Positions 41,716 to 52,223 of a stretch of 64,000 bases of DNA are shown here, one piece after another; the first letter of the stretch is position 1, and every line of letters starts with the position of its first letter. The stretch is from Virgibacillus proomii (lineage in GTDB: Bacteria; Bacillota; Bacilli; Bacillales; Amphibacillaceae). The notes beneath the pieces were generated by a model, which did no database searches, was not told the origin of the DNA, and saw only the letters and a program-made list of their open reading frames with translations. The DNA lies in NCBI RefSeq assembly GCF_900162615.1, contig NZ_FUFN01000009.1, positions 169,176 to 233,175 on the forward strand, in the 5' to 3' direction. The position numbers and the translations under genes were made by a program.

Positions 41716-41740
41716 AAGGAAGCTGCTATGCAACTTCCTT
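41716..41740 (-). terminator. Terminator overlapping the stop of the primase-helicase
   Basis: AAGGAAG (minus 41740-41734) pairs with CTTCCTT (41722-41716), followed by TTC TTG; the stop codon at 41726-41728 lies in the loop. Confidence 0.7.
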
Positions 41741-44700
41741 AACCTCTTCATTCACGGTTTCCAGACCATAAATGAGCGTAATATATCTTTCATCCTTGAA
41801 ACCAAGCAATGTGTAAAACTTCTTCCCATTCGATGGTCGAACATCAATGTTAAGCATTTTTTTGAAAGTATCGGGCTTGAAACGGCTGGCATCCAATTCA
41901 AGTCCTTTTTCTTTCAGTTTTTTGGCAAGACATCTCTTTAAGAAATCACTTATTTCATTACTAGACTTAAATTTTAGTCTTTTTTTATTTCTTGCAAACA
42001 CTTTATCTAGCACTTCCATCAACTGAACTTCTAACGTGACTTGCTTTCTTCTCTTAATGTTTTTAATCTTTTCTATTGCTTTTATATCATCAATATAGCA
42101 ATATTTCTTGGACTTCTTGATTGATTTTTGGTGGACCTTAAATACTTTCCTTACCAGTTCATAATCTAGTTCCGTTTCTAGAAAATGATTTAGATCCTTT
42201 TTAACTCCGCCCTTTAAGGTATTGCGAACAAGTTCAAGTTCTCCATCTTTTCGCCCTGCCATATATTCCTCCTTCAATTGATTAAAATAGCTTTCATCGG
42301 AGGCAATTTGTTTGATGATACTATTGGAGTCACCTTTAATTTTATTGTTTTTCAGTAACTCCTTTTTGCTCACCATTACAGATTCATTTATGTCCTCAAA
42401 CTGACATTTGAATTTTTCTTCTAATTCCTTAATGAGTGAATGGAAGTTATTGTAATTGTTGTAGGTCTTTATCATAATTCCTTCAGACTCAATCGCAGGA
42501 AAATTTATACGTAATTTACCGTCTTTATCCGAATAAACACCACAGTTTCTTTCAATTTCATCTACATTACCAATAACAGGGCAATTGTCATCTCTCAATA
42601 GTTCAATATAAGTCTTTGAATTCTCAGCTTTTCTTTTCTCGGTTTCTACATAAGCGTGGTAACGGAATACATTGCCTTGTTTTTCTGTGGAACTCTCTTG
42701 AAAGAAAACCTTGAATGCTGCATATGATGGAACTTGCTTACTGGTTCTAAAACGGTTAGACATTTGTACCAAACGGGTAAACTCATGATTCATACTCGAA
42801 CTACTACAATACACCCAGGTTTCTGCCTTCTCATTAAATCCTGAGATGATACTCATACCAGCACTAATGGCTGTTGTCCCAAGTATAACTTGTACATCTT
42901 CTGGAATATGTCCTAATTCGATTATGGATAGCTCTTCTTTCCCCCGTTCTTTCTCTTTCTTCGAATATATTCCAACTGTTTTAATACCCTTCATTTCTAG
43001 GTCCTTTTTAAAGTCTTCGATTAGCCTTTTATTTTCAATAAATACCAATATTTTCTTTGCCGGATCCTTTTTAATCGCTTCTCTGATTAGTTTTAGCATC
43101 ATTGAATCTACTTCATTGGTATCTTTACCTGAAAGAACTTTATATCCAGCCTTGCGAAAAGGATTCTTTCGATTCTTTTGTGTTACCTTGATAACCAGGT
43201 CATAAACGCCCCCAATGGTTAGGCTCTCGGGTGTGGCTGTCATATGCAATACTACTCCATTATTTTTTAAATGTTCTTCTTCCTCAGCCAAATATCTTTC
43301 AATCGTTTCTGACTTGAATGTTGAGTCATTAGCTAACATGTGGCACTCATCAAGAATCATAATCCGGTGATGTTTTAATACATCTAATGTTGCTGAATCA
43401 TAGCCACGTCGTCTTACATTTTCACCTTCAGTCAACTTCATATCAAGAATTACATTTGCATGATCTGGTGTTGTAAGAAACTTGTCGTTGTTCGCAATAA
43501 TGCTTTCACGCTGTCCCTTAATCATTTCATCTGAACCTGTTAAAACTGCTGATTTTTCCGTTGAAAAACTATTCTTGAGGTTATTGATTAAATTTCTTCT
43601 CGGAATCGACATGATCGAATAAGATAAGCTGCTAATACTTCTGTACATTTTTTTAAAGGACTGTAATTTTACATTGAATTCATCAAGTACATCTAAAATA
43701 AACCTAGATTTGCCGATCCCAGTATCCCCAATGAATAGGATACGTTTTCCTGGACTACTTAATAGCAGATCTTTGAATTCCTTACAAACCTGTACATTGT
43801 CTGAAAGATAGCCTTCAATTTCCCATTCCTTATCAATTCTCATTTCATACTTTTCACTAAGCTGAAAGATTCCTTTAGTATCAATATCAAACGTTTGTAA
43901 ATCGTAAATGAAACTTCCCATTGTTCTACCAACATATCCATATCTCTCAATCTTGTTGAATTCTTCTTTGTATTTTCCTTCACCATCATCAATGATTTCA
44001 CATAGCTCGTATACTTGGTTTCTATCAATTAGTCCTTCAATCATCATGCTATGAAATGTCAGCAATAGATTAAACCAGGTATCGTAATCATCAATAAATG
44101 GTAATTCTTCAAGAGCCTTCACAATAGCATCAAAGTTAACCCCGTTAATTTTGTAAAAATTATTGAACCGCTCATCTGCTAGCTTCCTTGCAACTTGCTT
44201 ATTGCTTACTTTTCTTTTTTTCTTCTTCATCTTCTTCTTTTCTTCGAGGAATTCATCAACGTATTGTTGAAGATTTGTGGGTTTTTGTTTCCTATTGATA
44301 TGAACCTTTTTTCCAGAAGCATAAATCATTTTTAACAAGTGTTGACTGTGGTCAAAGGAAATCCCTAGCTCTTGTTCCCAATACTCCATTCTTCTCTTAT
44401 ACGCATAGGCCCATGACTCATAGGAACAGTCTTCTAAAGGGACAACTCGTTCATAAACGTGGTATCGGGGGTCGTTGTAATCTTCACTACTTGAGAAGGA
44501 TCTCTGAACCATATAGAAGTTTTTAAATAGCTTCTTTTCAAGTTCCTTCTTTCTTTCATAGGACAAGTGCTTGATATCATCAATGTCGAACTCAATAATA
44601 TTTGACATAAAGCCCTTTACTTCATCCCGTTTATTTGGAGAATCAAAATAACTTGCCACAATATGCGGTGTTCCAATTTCTAATACATTATGAGCAAATT

Positions 44701-44890
44701 CATGTTCATCCATATGTCTGTACTCTGTTTTGTTTCCGATATTTACTGATTTAAAGTAGTTTTGAATTTTACCAGCTTCATACTTTGAGGGTTTTGTTTT
44801 ATACCCATGAGTGTAGGGTGTAATCAGAAGGTTGGACTGAGGAAATTGAGGTGATTTCGAAGGTTTTATTGTTTGGGGGGCTTTATTCAT
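41726..44890 (-). CDS. Primase-like/SF2 helicase replication protein
   Basis: 1054 residues. The N-terminal region (about 95-200) reads IIEFDIDDIKHL (DxD, Asp102/Asp104) and later DPRYHVYERVV, which looks like the DxD and sxH motifs of an archaeo-eukaryotic primase/PrimPol. A helicase follows: Walker A GDTGIGKSR (388-396), DECH box MILDECHML (513-517), MTATPESLT motif and a C-terminal RecA domain ending LVQMSNRFRTSK. The C-terminal 250 residues are basic and probably bind DNA. Such fusions start replication of plasmids and phage satellites (compare herpes UL9-like origin-binding helicases). It overlaps the small gene upstream by one base. The primase assignment is tentative; the helicase is certain. 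Confidence 0.8.
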   Translation of the reverse strand: MNKAPQTIKPSKSPQFPQSNLLITPYTHGYKTKPSKYEAGKIQNYFKSVNIGNKTEYRHMDEHEFAHNVLEIGTPHIVASYFDSPNKRDEVKGFMSNIIEFDIDDIKHLSYERKKELEKKLFKNFYMVQRSFSSSEDYNDPRYHVYERVVPLEDCSYESWAYAYKRRMEYWEQELGISFDHSQHLLKMIYASGKKVHINRKQKPTNLQQYVDEFLEEKKKMKKKKRKVSNKQVARKLADERFNNFYKINGVNFDAIVKALEELPFIDDYDTWFNLLLTFHSMMIEGLIDRNQVYELCEIIDDGEGKYKEEFNKIERYGYVGRTMGSFIYDLQTFDIDTKGIFQLSEKYEMRIDKEWEIEGYLSDNVQVCKEFKDLLLSSPGKRILFIGDTGIGKSRFILDVLDEFNVKLQSFKKMYRSISSLSYSIMSIPRRNLINNLKNSFSTEKSAVLTGSDEMIKGQRESIIANNDKFLTTPDHANVILDMKLTEGENVRRRGYDSATLDVLKHHRIMILDECHMLANDSTFKSETIERYLAEEEEHLKNNGVVLHMTATPESLTIGGVYDLVIKVTQKNRKNPFRKAGYKVLSGKDTNEVDSMMLKLIREAIKKDPAKKILVFIENKRLIEDFKKDLEMKGIKTVGIYSKKEKERGKEELSIIELGHIPEDVQVILGTTAISAGMSIISGFNEKAETWVYCSSSSMNHEFTRLVQMSNRFRTSKQVPSYAAFKVFFQESSTEKQGNVFRYHAYVETEKRKAENSKTYIELLRDDNCPVIGNVDEIERNCGVYSDKDGKLRINFPAIESEGIMIKTYNNYNNFHSLIKELEEKFKCQFEDINESVMVSKKELLKNNKIKGDSNSIIKQIASDESYFNQLKEEYMAGRKDGELELVRNTLKGGVKKDLNHFLETELDYELVRKVFKVHQKSIKKSKKYCYIDDIKAIEKIKNIKRRKQVTLEVQLMEVLDKVFARNKKRLKFKSSNEISDFLKRCLAKKLKEKGLELDASRFKPDTFKKMLNIDVRPSNGKKFYTLLGFKDERYITLIYGLETVNEEVKEVA

Positions 44891-45099
44891 TATTTATCAC
44901 CACCAAACAAATCTTTGCTTTTTCCTTGTAAAACATTAAACCATTGTTGAACTTGATCATACCCATATTTTTCAATTAGTCTGGTGTAGTGCTTTAAACC
45001 CTCATAAATTTGCTTTGCATCTTTTGGTGATTTAACATTTAACTCGCTAGCCTTTTTTGCATAAAAATTATCTCGGTATTTCTTATTTGGCTTATTCAC
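44890..45099 (-). CDS. Small basic protein preceding the primase-helicase
   Basis: About 69 residues, charged and helical (NKKYRDNFYAKKASELNVK and YTRLIEKYGYDQVQQWFNVL), ending in LFGGDK. GTG 45099 is preferred because AAGGGA is about 10 bases upstream; GTG 45108 is too close. Its stop shares a base with the ATG of the primase-helicase, so they are coupled. It may be a replication accessory or copy-control protein; no family is recognised. Confidence 0.6.
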   Translation of the reverse strand: MNKPNKKYRDNFYAKKASELNVKSPKDAKQIYEGLKHYTRLIEKYGYDQVQQWFNVLQGKSKDLFGGDK

Positions 45100-45108
45100 A
45101 TCTATCAC

Positions 45109-45528
45109 TTCCCTTTTATTTGGTACTATATGATAGATATTTTTTCAAAAGATATAACGTTATTTTTTATTTTCATGTTCGAGCAAGGGTTGAGCCGCCC
45201 ACCCCTAAAACGTGTTGGTGTTTTAGTGTAGTTAGTGGCTAATATAAAAATAACAGTGACAGTTTTTGAAGTATAGTATTAAATACAACTTCATTTATTG
45301 TCACTGTTTTTAGTAGATTAGTCCTTGGCCATCTCACTGTCTTCATAATTATGATTGCTGCCTTTAATTAAGAAGAGAAAAAAGCAAAAAACTTTAAGGG
45401 GTTGCAAAAATTAAGGAAGCAAATAAAATAGAACCAGCAATAACCGGTTCTATTTGAAATGCCTATTTTATTATAAATTTTGTTTTCTCAGGAACTATAC
45501 ACACGACTTGTTGCGAGAACCGCTATCC
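45109..45528. other. Palindrome-rich spacer upstream of the primase-helicase; candidate origin
   Basis: AACAGTGACA (45252-45261) and TGTCACTGTT (45299-45308) are perfect inverted arms around an AT-rich loop that has its own TGAAGT/ACTTCA stem. AAATAGAACC (45426-45435) pairs with GGTTCTATTT (45446-45455) and probably terminates the gene ending at 45529. No gene is seen. The first palindrome could be a replication origin or a terminator. Confidence 0.45.
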
Positions 45529-46263
45529 TTATAATTCTTTTACTATTTCCTCATCTAATATCTTCTTTCTTTTCTCCCAATCAGGCATTAGTGCATAAAG
45601 CATTTTATAGAACTTTTCACTGTGGTCATTGTACTTAAAGTGGATTAACTCATGTAGGATAACATAGTCAATACAATGCTTTGGTGCTTTTATTAGTTCC
45701 GTATTTAATTGAATAGTATTTCTATCCGTTAATGCTGATCCCCACCGTGCTTTCATACTACGTAAAGTAATCATAGGTTTTTCAATACCATACTTCTCTA
45801 CTAGAGGTGAAAGTTTATTCAATGACTCATTACATATCTTAATTGCCTTCTCTCGGTACCATTCATTCATTAGTTTTTCTTTGCGGTTATAGTTAGTAGA
45901 GTCCTTTACAAATAGATAGATAAATCCACGAAAATATTTTACTTTTTCCTCATCTTCTACTTGCTGTACACGCAACCGGTATTGCTTACCCAGATACTTG
46001 AAGGACTCACCACTTATATATTCCCTTTTACTTTGCTTAATTGGTTGTACATTTTCGAAGTGCTTTACATGTTTTAATATCCAAGATCCTTTCTCCTTTA
46101 CAAAATCATATATATAGGTGAGAGGAACCTCTTCATTAGCTGAAACTTCAATTGTCATATCAGGCTTAATATTAAGATTTACATTCTTCACATTTTTCCT
46201 TTGAACCGCAAACTCTATCGTTTTGTTTGCATATTGAATTTGATGTCTTTTCATGTTGTTCAC
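45529..46263 (-). CDS. YgjP-type metallopeptidase-domain protein
   Basis: 244 residues of the YgjP/DUF45 (WLM-like) family. Its zinc motif VILHELIHFKYNDHSEKFY has HExxH plus a downstream His, and it has the family hallmark SMKARWGS and IQLNTELIKAP. These proteins often ride in type I restriction operons, as here, where the start lies 4 bases after the hsdR stop. Their role there is unsettled; protein or complex quality control is a common guess. A hairpin terminator follows at 45426-45455. Confidence 0.9.
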   Translation of the reverse strand: MNNMKRHQIQYANKTIEFAVQRKNVKNVNLNIKPDMTIEVSANEEVPLTYIYDFVKEKGSWILKHVKHFENVQPIKQSKREYISGESFKYLGKQYRLRVQQVEDEEKVKYFRGFIYLFVKDSTNYNRKEKLMNEWYREKAIKICNESLNKLSPLVEKYGIEKPMITLRSMKARWGSALTDRNTIQLNTELIKAPKHCIDYVILHELIHFKYNDHSEKFYKMLYALMPDWEKRKKILDEEIVKEL

Positions 46264-46266
46264 GCC

Positions 46267-49200
46267 TTAATACCGTCTCATAGCAATGGTTTTAATCTGC
46301 TCGATAATCTTATCAATTGTATCGAAGTCTATTTTAATATGATACTTACCGCTGAAGTCAAAGAGCAAATCATCTAGATCTTGAGCAATTCGATTATGGA
46401 TTTCAAGATTATTATGCCAATCTACTTTTTGATGTTCTTTAATTACCTCATCCATTTTCAACGCTAATTCTCCAATTGGATCAATACCGTAAGTTGGTGA
46501 ATCCTCTTTTACTTGACTTAACAAGTCTTTTGTTACACCATAAAATGCTTGAGCATTCCGATTCTCTCTAACCACTTCAGGGTAATTCTCAGTTGATTCT
46601 CCATTGCGATAATCTTTCATGATGTCTTTCATTTTATTTAGATATTCTGCTTCTGAGATTCGTTTGTCTTTGTATTCTTTGATTGCTTCTTGAATCCGTT
46701 CGGAAAACTTCTTATAATATGCCGGGTTTTCATCCCATTTAGTTCTCACACTTTTTGTTAGACGAGTCCGAATTGCATCAGCTTTTGCACGTTTTGATCC
46801 AAGACGATCCATTTCCTCTTCAAATGCTTTTTCATTTAAAATGTCTACAGGTTTTGTAATCCGAATTACATCTTCTGCTGAAATATAATGATCCATTAAA
46901 AGCTGCATTTTGGCTTCATACTCTTTATGGTCGATAGTATCAGAATAGCGATATTTAACATTTTTCCTTAGTTCTTGGAAGAATTTGAAATCTCTCTTAT
47001 ATCCATTTAACTCTTCACTAGGCAAAGAGTTGTATATCTTCTCTGACTCTAATGCAATTCCCAGGTTTCTTCCAAATTTACTTAATGCATCATAAAATGT
47101 TTCTCTACGTTCTTCGTCCTCCAACCAGATTTCGTATTCTTCTATATCCTTTTTGTTCTTTATATTGGCGAAGATTTGTAGTAAATCTGAATGATACTGC
47201 CTCAGTGAACCAATTATACTAATTACGTCATATATAGCACCATCTAAATCTTTTGGATCGAAGTTTTCTAAGCCAGAACCTGAATACATTTGCATTGCTT
47301 GATCTAATCTTTCCAATAGTCCTCGATAGTCAATAATAAATCCATATTCCTTTCCTTCATATAGACGATTTACCCTCGCAATTGCTTGTAAAAGAGTATG
47401 TTCCTTCATTGGTTTATCTATATAAAGAATAGTCGCTCTAGGGGCATCAAAACCAGTTAATAACTTATCTACAACAATCAATAAATCAATGTCATCTCCA
47501 TTAACAAACTCATCTTTAATGGCATCTTCATACGCTTCGGGTGTTTCGTATCTTCCCATCATACGTTTCCAAAAGTGTTGAATTTTATCTTTTGATTCTA
47601 CATCAACTGCCTCATGGCCTTCTCGTTGATCTGGTGGTGAAATAACAACAGCACAGTTTAAGTCCCCAAGTTCTTCGAATGCCTCTAAATAACGTATACC
47701 TTCAATCTTGCTATTTGTTGCAAGCATAGCTTTAAACTGGCTGCCCTGTGTTTTGTAATTGTTAAAGAAATGCTCATTAATATCAAACGCTATCATACTT
47801 AATCGTTGGTTAGAGGATGCAATGCGTTCGAATTTACTCCACTTCTTCTCAACTTCTTCTTTTTGCTTATCATTGAGATGGCGTGTAATCATCTCAAGCC
47901 TTTTATCAATAGCTCTCTGATTAACGGTTTGGTCTACCATCTTCCCTTCATATAAAAGAGGTACGATAGCCTTATCCCGAACACCATCAGCAATGGTATA
48001 AGTATGAATAAGTTTCCCAAACTTGATCATTGTGTTTTTTTCCTTTTTCATTAATGGAGTACCAGTAAAACCTAGATAACATGCATTCGGAAATACTTTT
48101 TTCATTTTAATGTGAAGTTCCCCATATTGCGTTCTGTGGGATTCATCTACTAAAACAAATACATTTTTAGAATCTACAGTGTTGTGTTTAGATGCCGTAT
48201 CGAATTTATGGACTAATGTAGTAACAATATCTGCATTATTGTCGTTTAATAAATTTATTAAATGACCACCTGAAGTTGCTCGACTCGCCTTTAACCTTGT
48301 ATGTCGGAAAGTTTTATGAATCTGTTTATCTAATTCAACACGGTCTGTTACAACTACTACTTTGGGATTGTAGTTATGTAACTCTGATAATATATATCTT
48401 GAAAGCATTACCATTGTCAGTGACTTCCCTGAGCCCTGTGTATGCCAGATAACACCGCTCTGTCTATTCCCATTCTCATCTCGTTCTTCAATTGTTTTAA
48501 TAATTTCTTTTATTGCAAAGTATTGTTGGTAACGTGCTACCTTTTTAACATCCTTATCAAACAGAGTGAAGAATTGAGTCACTTCTAGCAAACGGTTAGG
48601 GTGAAACAATGAAATGATATTCTTATCCTGTATGGTTGGCATCCGGCCTTCAATTATTTCATCCAACCATGAATTCAGCCATTCTTCCTTTTCTTCTTTC
48701 CAGACCGACCAGAACTTCTTAGGCGTATTACATGTCGCATATTTTGTCTCATTTTTATTTGTGGACATTACTATTTGAACGAACTTAAATAATTGGGGAA
48801 CATATTCCTTACCCTGGTTCCGAATCATTTGACTGATTCCTTGTTCCATGGATATAGAAGCCTTTTTACATTCAATCACTACAAAGGGTATTCCATTTAC
48901 GAATAACACTATATCCGGACGAACTGTTCCACGCCCATCCATTCGTTCTACTTCGAACTCTTCTACAACATGAAATATGTTATTTTCGATATTGTTCCAA
49001 TCAATAAACTGTATTGTAAAGGACTTTTTTGATCCATCAGGAAGAAATTCAGAATAGGTTCTTCCACTCATTAATGTTTCATATATGGATTCATTTGCTC
49101 TTACTAGACCATTTGTTAAAGGTTCATCCAAATCCCGAATTGCTTGCTCAATATTCGTATTGCTAAAGCTGTAAGATTTCCCTTTGTATTCATATGAATT

Positions 49201-49365
49201 CATTGATTTTAGTTTATTAACTAATACATCTTTTAGCAGAACATCATGTAAGTTCCCACGCATTTGTTCAACTTCTTCTGATAGGAGTTTTTGATAACCT
49301 ATGTTTTGCAAAATTTCAAGTGCTGGAACTTGACTACTTAATCTCTCGCCATAAATCCTTGTCAT
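46267..49365 (-). CDS. hsdR: Type I restriction enzyme subunit R
   Basis: 1032-residue motor/nuclease subunit. The PD-(D/E)XK nuclease reads VRPDIVLFVNGIPFVVIECKK. The SF2 translocase follows: WHTQGSGKSLTMV (Walker A), LVDESHRTQYG (DEAH-like), GFTGTPLM (motif III) and LLQAIARVNRLY (motif VI), with a helical C-terminus. All motifs are intact. With HsdM and HsdS it would cut unmethylated foreign DNA. In this copy hsdM carries a frameshift. If modification is lost, HsdR cannot assemble productively, which would also protect the host. Confidence 0.95.
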   Translation of the reverse strand: MTRIYGERLSSQVPALEILQNIGYQKLLSEEVEQMRGNLHDVLLKDVLVNKLKSMNSYEYKGKSYSFSNTNIEQAIRDLDEPLTNGLVRANESIYETLMSGRTYSEFLPDGSKKSFTIQFIDWNNIENNIFHVVEEFEVERMDGRGTVRPDIVLFVNGIPFVVIECKKASISMEQGISQMIRNQGKEYVPQLFKFVQIVMSTNKNETKYATCNTPKKFWSVWKEEKEEWLNSWLDEIIEGRMPTIQDKNIISLFHPNRLLEVTQFFTLFDKDVKKVARYQQYFAIKEIIKTIEERDENGNRQSGVIWHTQGSGKSLTMVMLSRYILSELHNYNPKVVVVTDRVELDKQIHKTFRHTRLKASRATSGGHLINLLNDNNADIVTTLVHKFDTASKHNTVDSKNVFVLVDESHRTQYGELHIKMKKVFPNACYLGFTGTPLMKKEKNTMIKFGKLIHTYTIADGVRDKAIVPLLYEGKMVDQTVNQRAIDKRLEMITRHLNDKQKEEVEKKWSKFERIASSNQRLSMIAFDINEHFFNNYKTQGSQFKAMLATNSKIEGIRYLEAFEELGDLNCAVVISPPDQREGHEAVDVESKDKIQHFWKRMMGRYETPEAYEDAIKDEFVNGDDIDLLIVVDKLLTGFDAPRATILYIDKPMKEHTLLQAIARVNRLYEGKEYGFIIDYRGLLERLDQAMQMYSGSGLENFDPKDLDGAIYDVISIIGSLRQYHSDLLQIFANIKNKKDIEEYEIWLEDEERRETFYDALSKFGRNLGIALESEKIYNSLPSEELNGYKRDFKFFQELRKNVKYRYSDTIDHKEYEAKMQLLMDHYISAEDVIRITKPVDILNEKAFEEEMDRLGSKRAKADAIRTRLTKSVRTKWDENPAYYKKFSERIQEAIKEYKDKRISEAEYLNKMKDIMKDYRNGESTENYPEVVRENRNAQAFYGVTKDLLSQVKEDSPTYGIDPIGELALKMDEVIKEHQKVDWHNNLEIHNRIAQDLDDLLFDFSGKYHIKIDFDTIDKIIEQIKTIAMRRY

Positions 49366-49402
49366 TTTTACACCTCCTGTTCAAAAATTAATTAATCCCA
49401 TG

Positions 49403-50698
49403 CTATATCTCCACACGAACCTTTCCTGTAAGAAGGTTCTGCATGAGTCCCTTCTTTTGTTTCTTTATTAAGTCTAGTTTGGACTTTAATAATAAAATCT
49501 CTCTGTCTATATTTTCTAGAATACTTGATATGGCTTTCTGTTCCGATATGGGCGGGAGATAAAGTGGAAGTTTTCCATACTCTTCTGCATTTATTCCTGG
49601 CTGTCCACTTCTCACACCCATCACTCTAACCCAATTGTTGTACTTTTCTGTTTCCGTACTAAATTTAATAAATTTAGGGTCTGCTTTAGCTGAATCAATA
49701 CTAAACTTTATCAAAAATCCTGCATAAACTAACTTGCCATCGGATTTATCGTATAAATACGTTCTGCCTGTAGATGCCCCTGTTCGTACAAAAACAATAT
49801 CATTTACTTCCAAAAAGTAATTACCTGAATCAGGATGATCTACAGACCTCAACCCATTAGTTAATATATATCCTTCATCACTTATATCAGTTATTCTCAA
49901 ATAAGTAGGAAGTTTTGGGTTATTTTCTACTGAAGGTGCATTAATTCCGTAAGAACCTTTCCCTAATACAATATCCTTTAAAAATACTTTTTTCCATTCA
50001 CCATTAAACCCAGGGAGTCTTATTTTCCCAGTTAACAAATTCTGCAGTAATGCTTTTTTCTGCTCCTTTTTCTCATCAATTAACTTAACATTTAATTCAA
50101 TTGCCTTATCCCAAGTGGTAAGGATTGTTGCTATTTTTTGTTGTTCATTTATACTACTAGGTATTGGAACTTCAAGCTCTCCGAATTCTTTTTGACCTAA
50201 TGTTTTATTTCGACCAGCACCTCCTGGAGATGCCACGTTCAGTAAATACTTCCCTCGAGGAGACTTAAACATATAAGTTATAAAATCTAAATCAAGTAAA
50301 CCTTCGATAGCCTTATACATTGGAAACCTATGAGAAGCAATAAATCCAACTTCTTTATCTGTTGTTTTCGCTACTGCAAGTTCCCATGCAAACACAATAT
50401 TAACTATGAAACAATCAGGTACAACCCAAAAAACAGCCTTATTACCTAACTCTTCACCTTTGACCGATTCCTTATAAAAAATCCCCTTTCCATGAGATCG
50501 TATCCCTATTTGTTTATAATCTACATCTTTTTGAACATCAACCGGATTCCTTACTCTTTTTAAAATGTCCTTAACCTTCTTTATTTCCCAATCTGAAGGA
50601 ATTACACCATATTTAGTTTTTTGATAGCCTGTAGGAATATTTTCTTGTCTGAGAGTTTCGGTGTTCACTATAAATTTTTGATTCTCATTTAGCATCAT
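49403..50698 (-). CDS. hsdS: Type I restriction enzyme specificity subunit
   Basis: 431 residues with two target-recognition domains (about 25-190 and 225-390). Each is followed by a conserved helical spacer: EQQKIATILTTWDKAIELNV then KKALLQNLLTGKIRLPGF, and EQKAISSILENIDREI then KKGLMQNLLTGKVRV. The repeated LLTGK ends are diagnostic. The two halves recognise the two parts of a split DNA site, which cannot be predicted here. The start overlaps the hsdM stop (ATGA) and hsdR follows after 37 bases. Confidence 0.93.
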   Translation of the reverse strand: MMLNENQKFIVNTETLRQENIPTGYQKTKYGVIPSDWEIKKVKDILKRVRNPVDVQKDVDYKQIGIRSHGKGIFYKESVKGEELGNKAVFWVVPDCFIVNIVFAWELAVAKTTDKEVGFIASHRFPMYKAIEGLLDLDFITYMFKSPRGKYLLNVASPGGAGRNKTLGQKEFGELEVPIPSSINEQQKIATILTTWDKAIELNVKLIDEKKEQKKALLQNLLTGKIRLPGFNGEWKKVFLKDIVLGKGSYGINAPSVENNPKLPTYLRITDISDEGYILTNGLRSVDHPDSGNYFLEVNDIVFVRTGASTGRTYLYDKSDGKLVYAGFLIKFSIDSAKADPKFIKFSTETEKYNNWVRVMGVRSGQPGINAEEYGKLPLYLPPISEQKAISSILENIDREILLLKSKLDLIKKQKKGLMQNLLTGKVRVEI

Positions 50699-52223
50699 AA
50701 TCCCAACTCTTTCAAATACTTTTCCATTTGTGCTTCAACTTTTTGAAGTTCATACTGTATATTTGCTATATCACTTTTCACGGAATCCATATCCACAGGT
50801 ACTTCCTCTTCAAATGTATCAACATATCTAGGTATATTTAAGTTATAATCGTTCTCTTTAATTTCATCCATTGATGCAACATAAGAGTACTTCTCCTTCT
50901 CTTTCCATTCTTCGTATGTATTAATGATTTCTTCTATATCCTTTTCTCTTAATTTGTTCTGGTTCGTTCCTTTTTCATAATGCTCTTCTCCTGAAGCATC
51001 AATAAATAAAACGTCGTTATGCTTCCTATTCTTTTTAAATACCAGAATACATGCAGGGATTCCTGTTCCATAGAATAAGCCTCCTGGTAAACCTATAACA
51101 GCTTCCAAAAGATTCATTTCTATAATTTGTTTACGTATTTTTCCTTCACTTGCTCCACGGAACAAAACACCATGTGGAAGAATGTAGCCATACAGCCGTT
51201 TTCAGCTAACGAATAAAGCATATGCTGTACAAAAGCATAATCCCCTTTAGAATTAGGAGGAACTCCCCATTCAAATCGTCTATGTGGATCTAGGCTTGAT
51301 TCCATTTTGAATTTTTTATCAGTACTTCCTTCACCAGCAAATCCCATAGCCCATTTGTCTAATGAGAAGGGTGGGTTCGCTACAATTTTCTGAAATTTCA
51401 TTAATCTATCATTTTCCAAATGTAATGGATTAGCTAAAGTATCTCCCCATTCAATATTTGCATCATCTATACCATGTAGATACATATTCATGAGAGCTAA
51501 AGAATGTGTAGCACCATTCCGTTCTTGCCCATAAATCGCTACTTTTTTATTTGGAACTTTATTAGCTACTTTTATCAACAGTGAACCTGATCCACAAGTC
51601 GGATCATATACACGATCATTCTCTTGAGGCTTTACTAGACGTGCTAATAATTCGGATACTTCTGCTGGCGTGTAGAATTCCCCACCTTTTTTCCCAGCAT
51701 CAGAGGCGAATTGTCCAATCATATACTGATAAGCGTTACCTACAACATCTTCATTTCCAATTTGAGAAGGTCTCAATGATAGTTGATTAAAGTCTTCCAG
51801 TAATGACCGAAGAATCGCATTACGCTCTTTCGCTTTTCCAAGAATGGATTCACTGTTAAAATCAATGTTTCGGAAAACACCTCTCAGTTTTCCAGTATTT
51901 TCATTTTCGATTCGTTCCAATGCTTTGTTTATAATTTCTCCAATTTCTGGATCATTACGTTTACTATATAAATAGTCAAATGTTGATTGTTCATCTAACA
52001 CAAAACGTTCTCTGGACAGGGCCCTTTGGATGCGAAGCTCATCCCCATTATATCGCTCTTTATATTGTTCTAAATTCTCTTTATAAGAATCACTAAGATA
52101 CTTAATGAAAAGCATTGTAAGGATATAATCCTTGTATGTACTTGAGTCTATCTTTCCCCGGAATGAATCCGCTGCTTGCCATAAAATGGCGTTTATCTCC
52201 TGTTGCGTTACTTTTGTATTCAT
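50695..52223 (-). pseudogene. hsdM: Type I modification methylase with a single-base frameshift
   Basis: A normal HsdM is split near 51183. The first part (from ATG 52221-52223 with AGGAGGAGC) holds the HsdM N-terminal helical domain, motif I DPTCGSGSLL and catalytic NPPF in VANPPFSLDKWA. It ends out of frame after NGCMAT. The downstream frame reads the expected HGVLFRGASEGKIRKQIIE and continues to a normal C-terminus at 50695. Loss of one base (ACA-ATT to ACATT) explains both. There is no long homopolymer, so slippage is not obvious; it could be a real mutation or a read error. The C-terminal part could restart at Met 51165 but would be inactive alone. Confidence 0.88.

Noticed and set aside
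43840..44028. Minus-strand ORF inside the primase-helicase gene.
   Set aside because: It is a shadow frame of a long, motif-supported protein. The same applies to the overlapping frames in the hsd, tns and vgb genes.
45252..45308. Long hairpin considered only as a transcription terminator.
   Set aside because: T runs are weak on both sides and the loop is long, so it was kept as a possible origin or regulatory palindrome instead of a firm terminator call.
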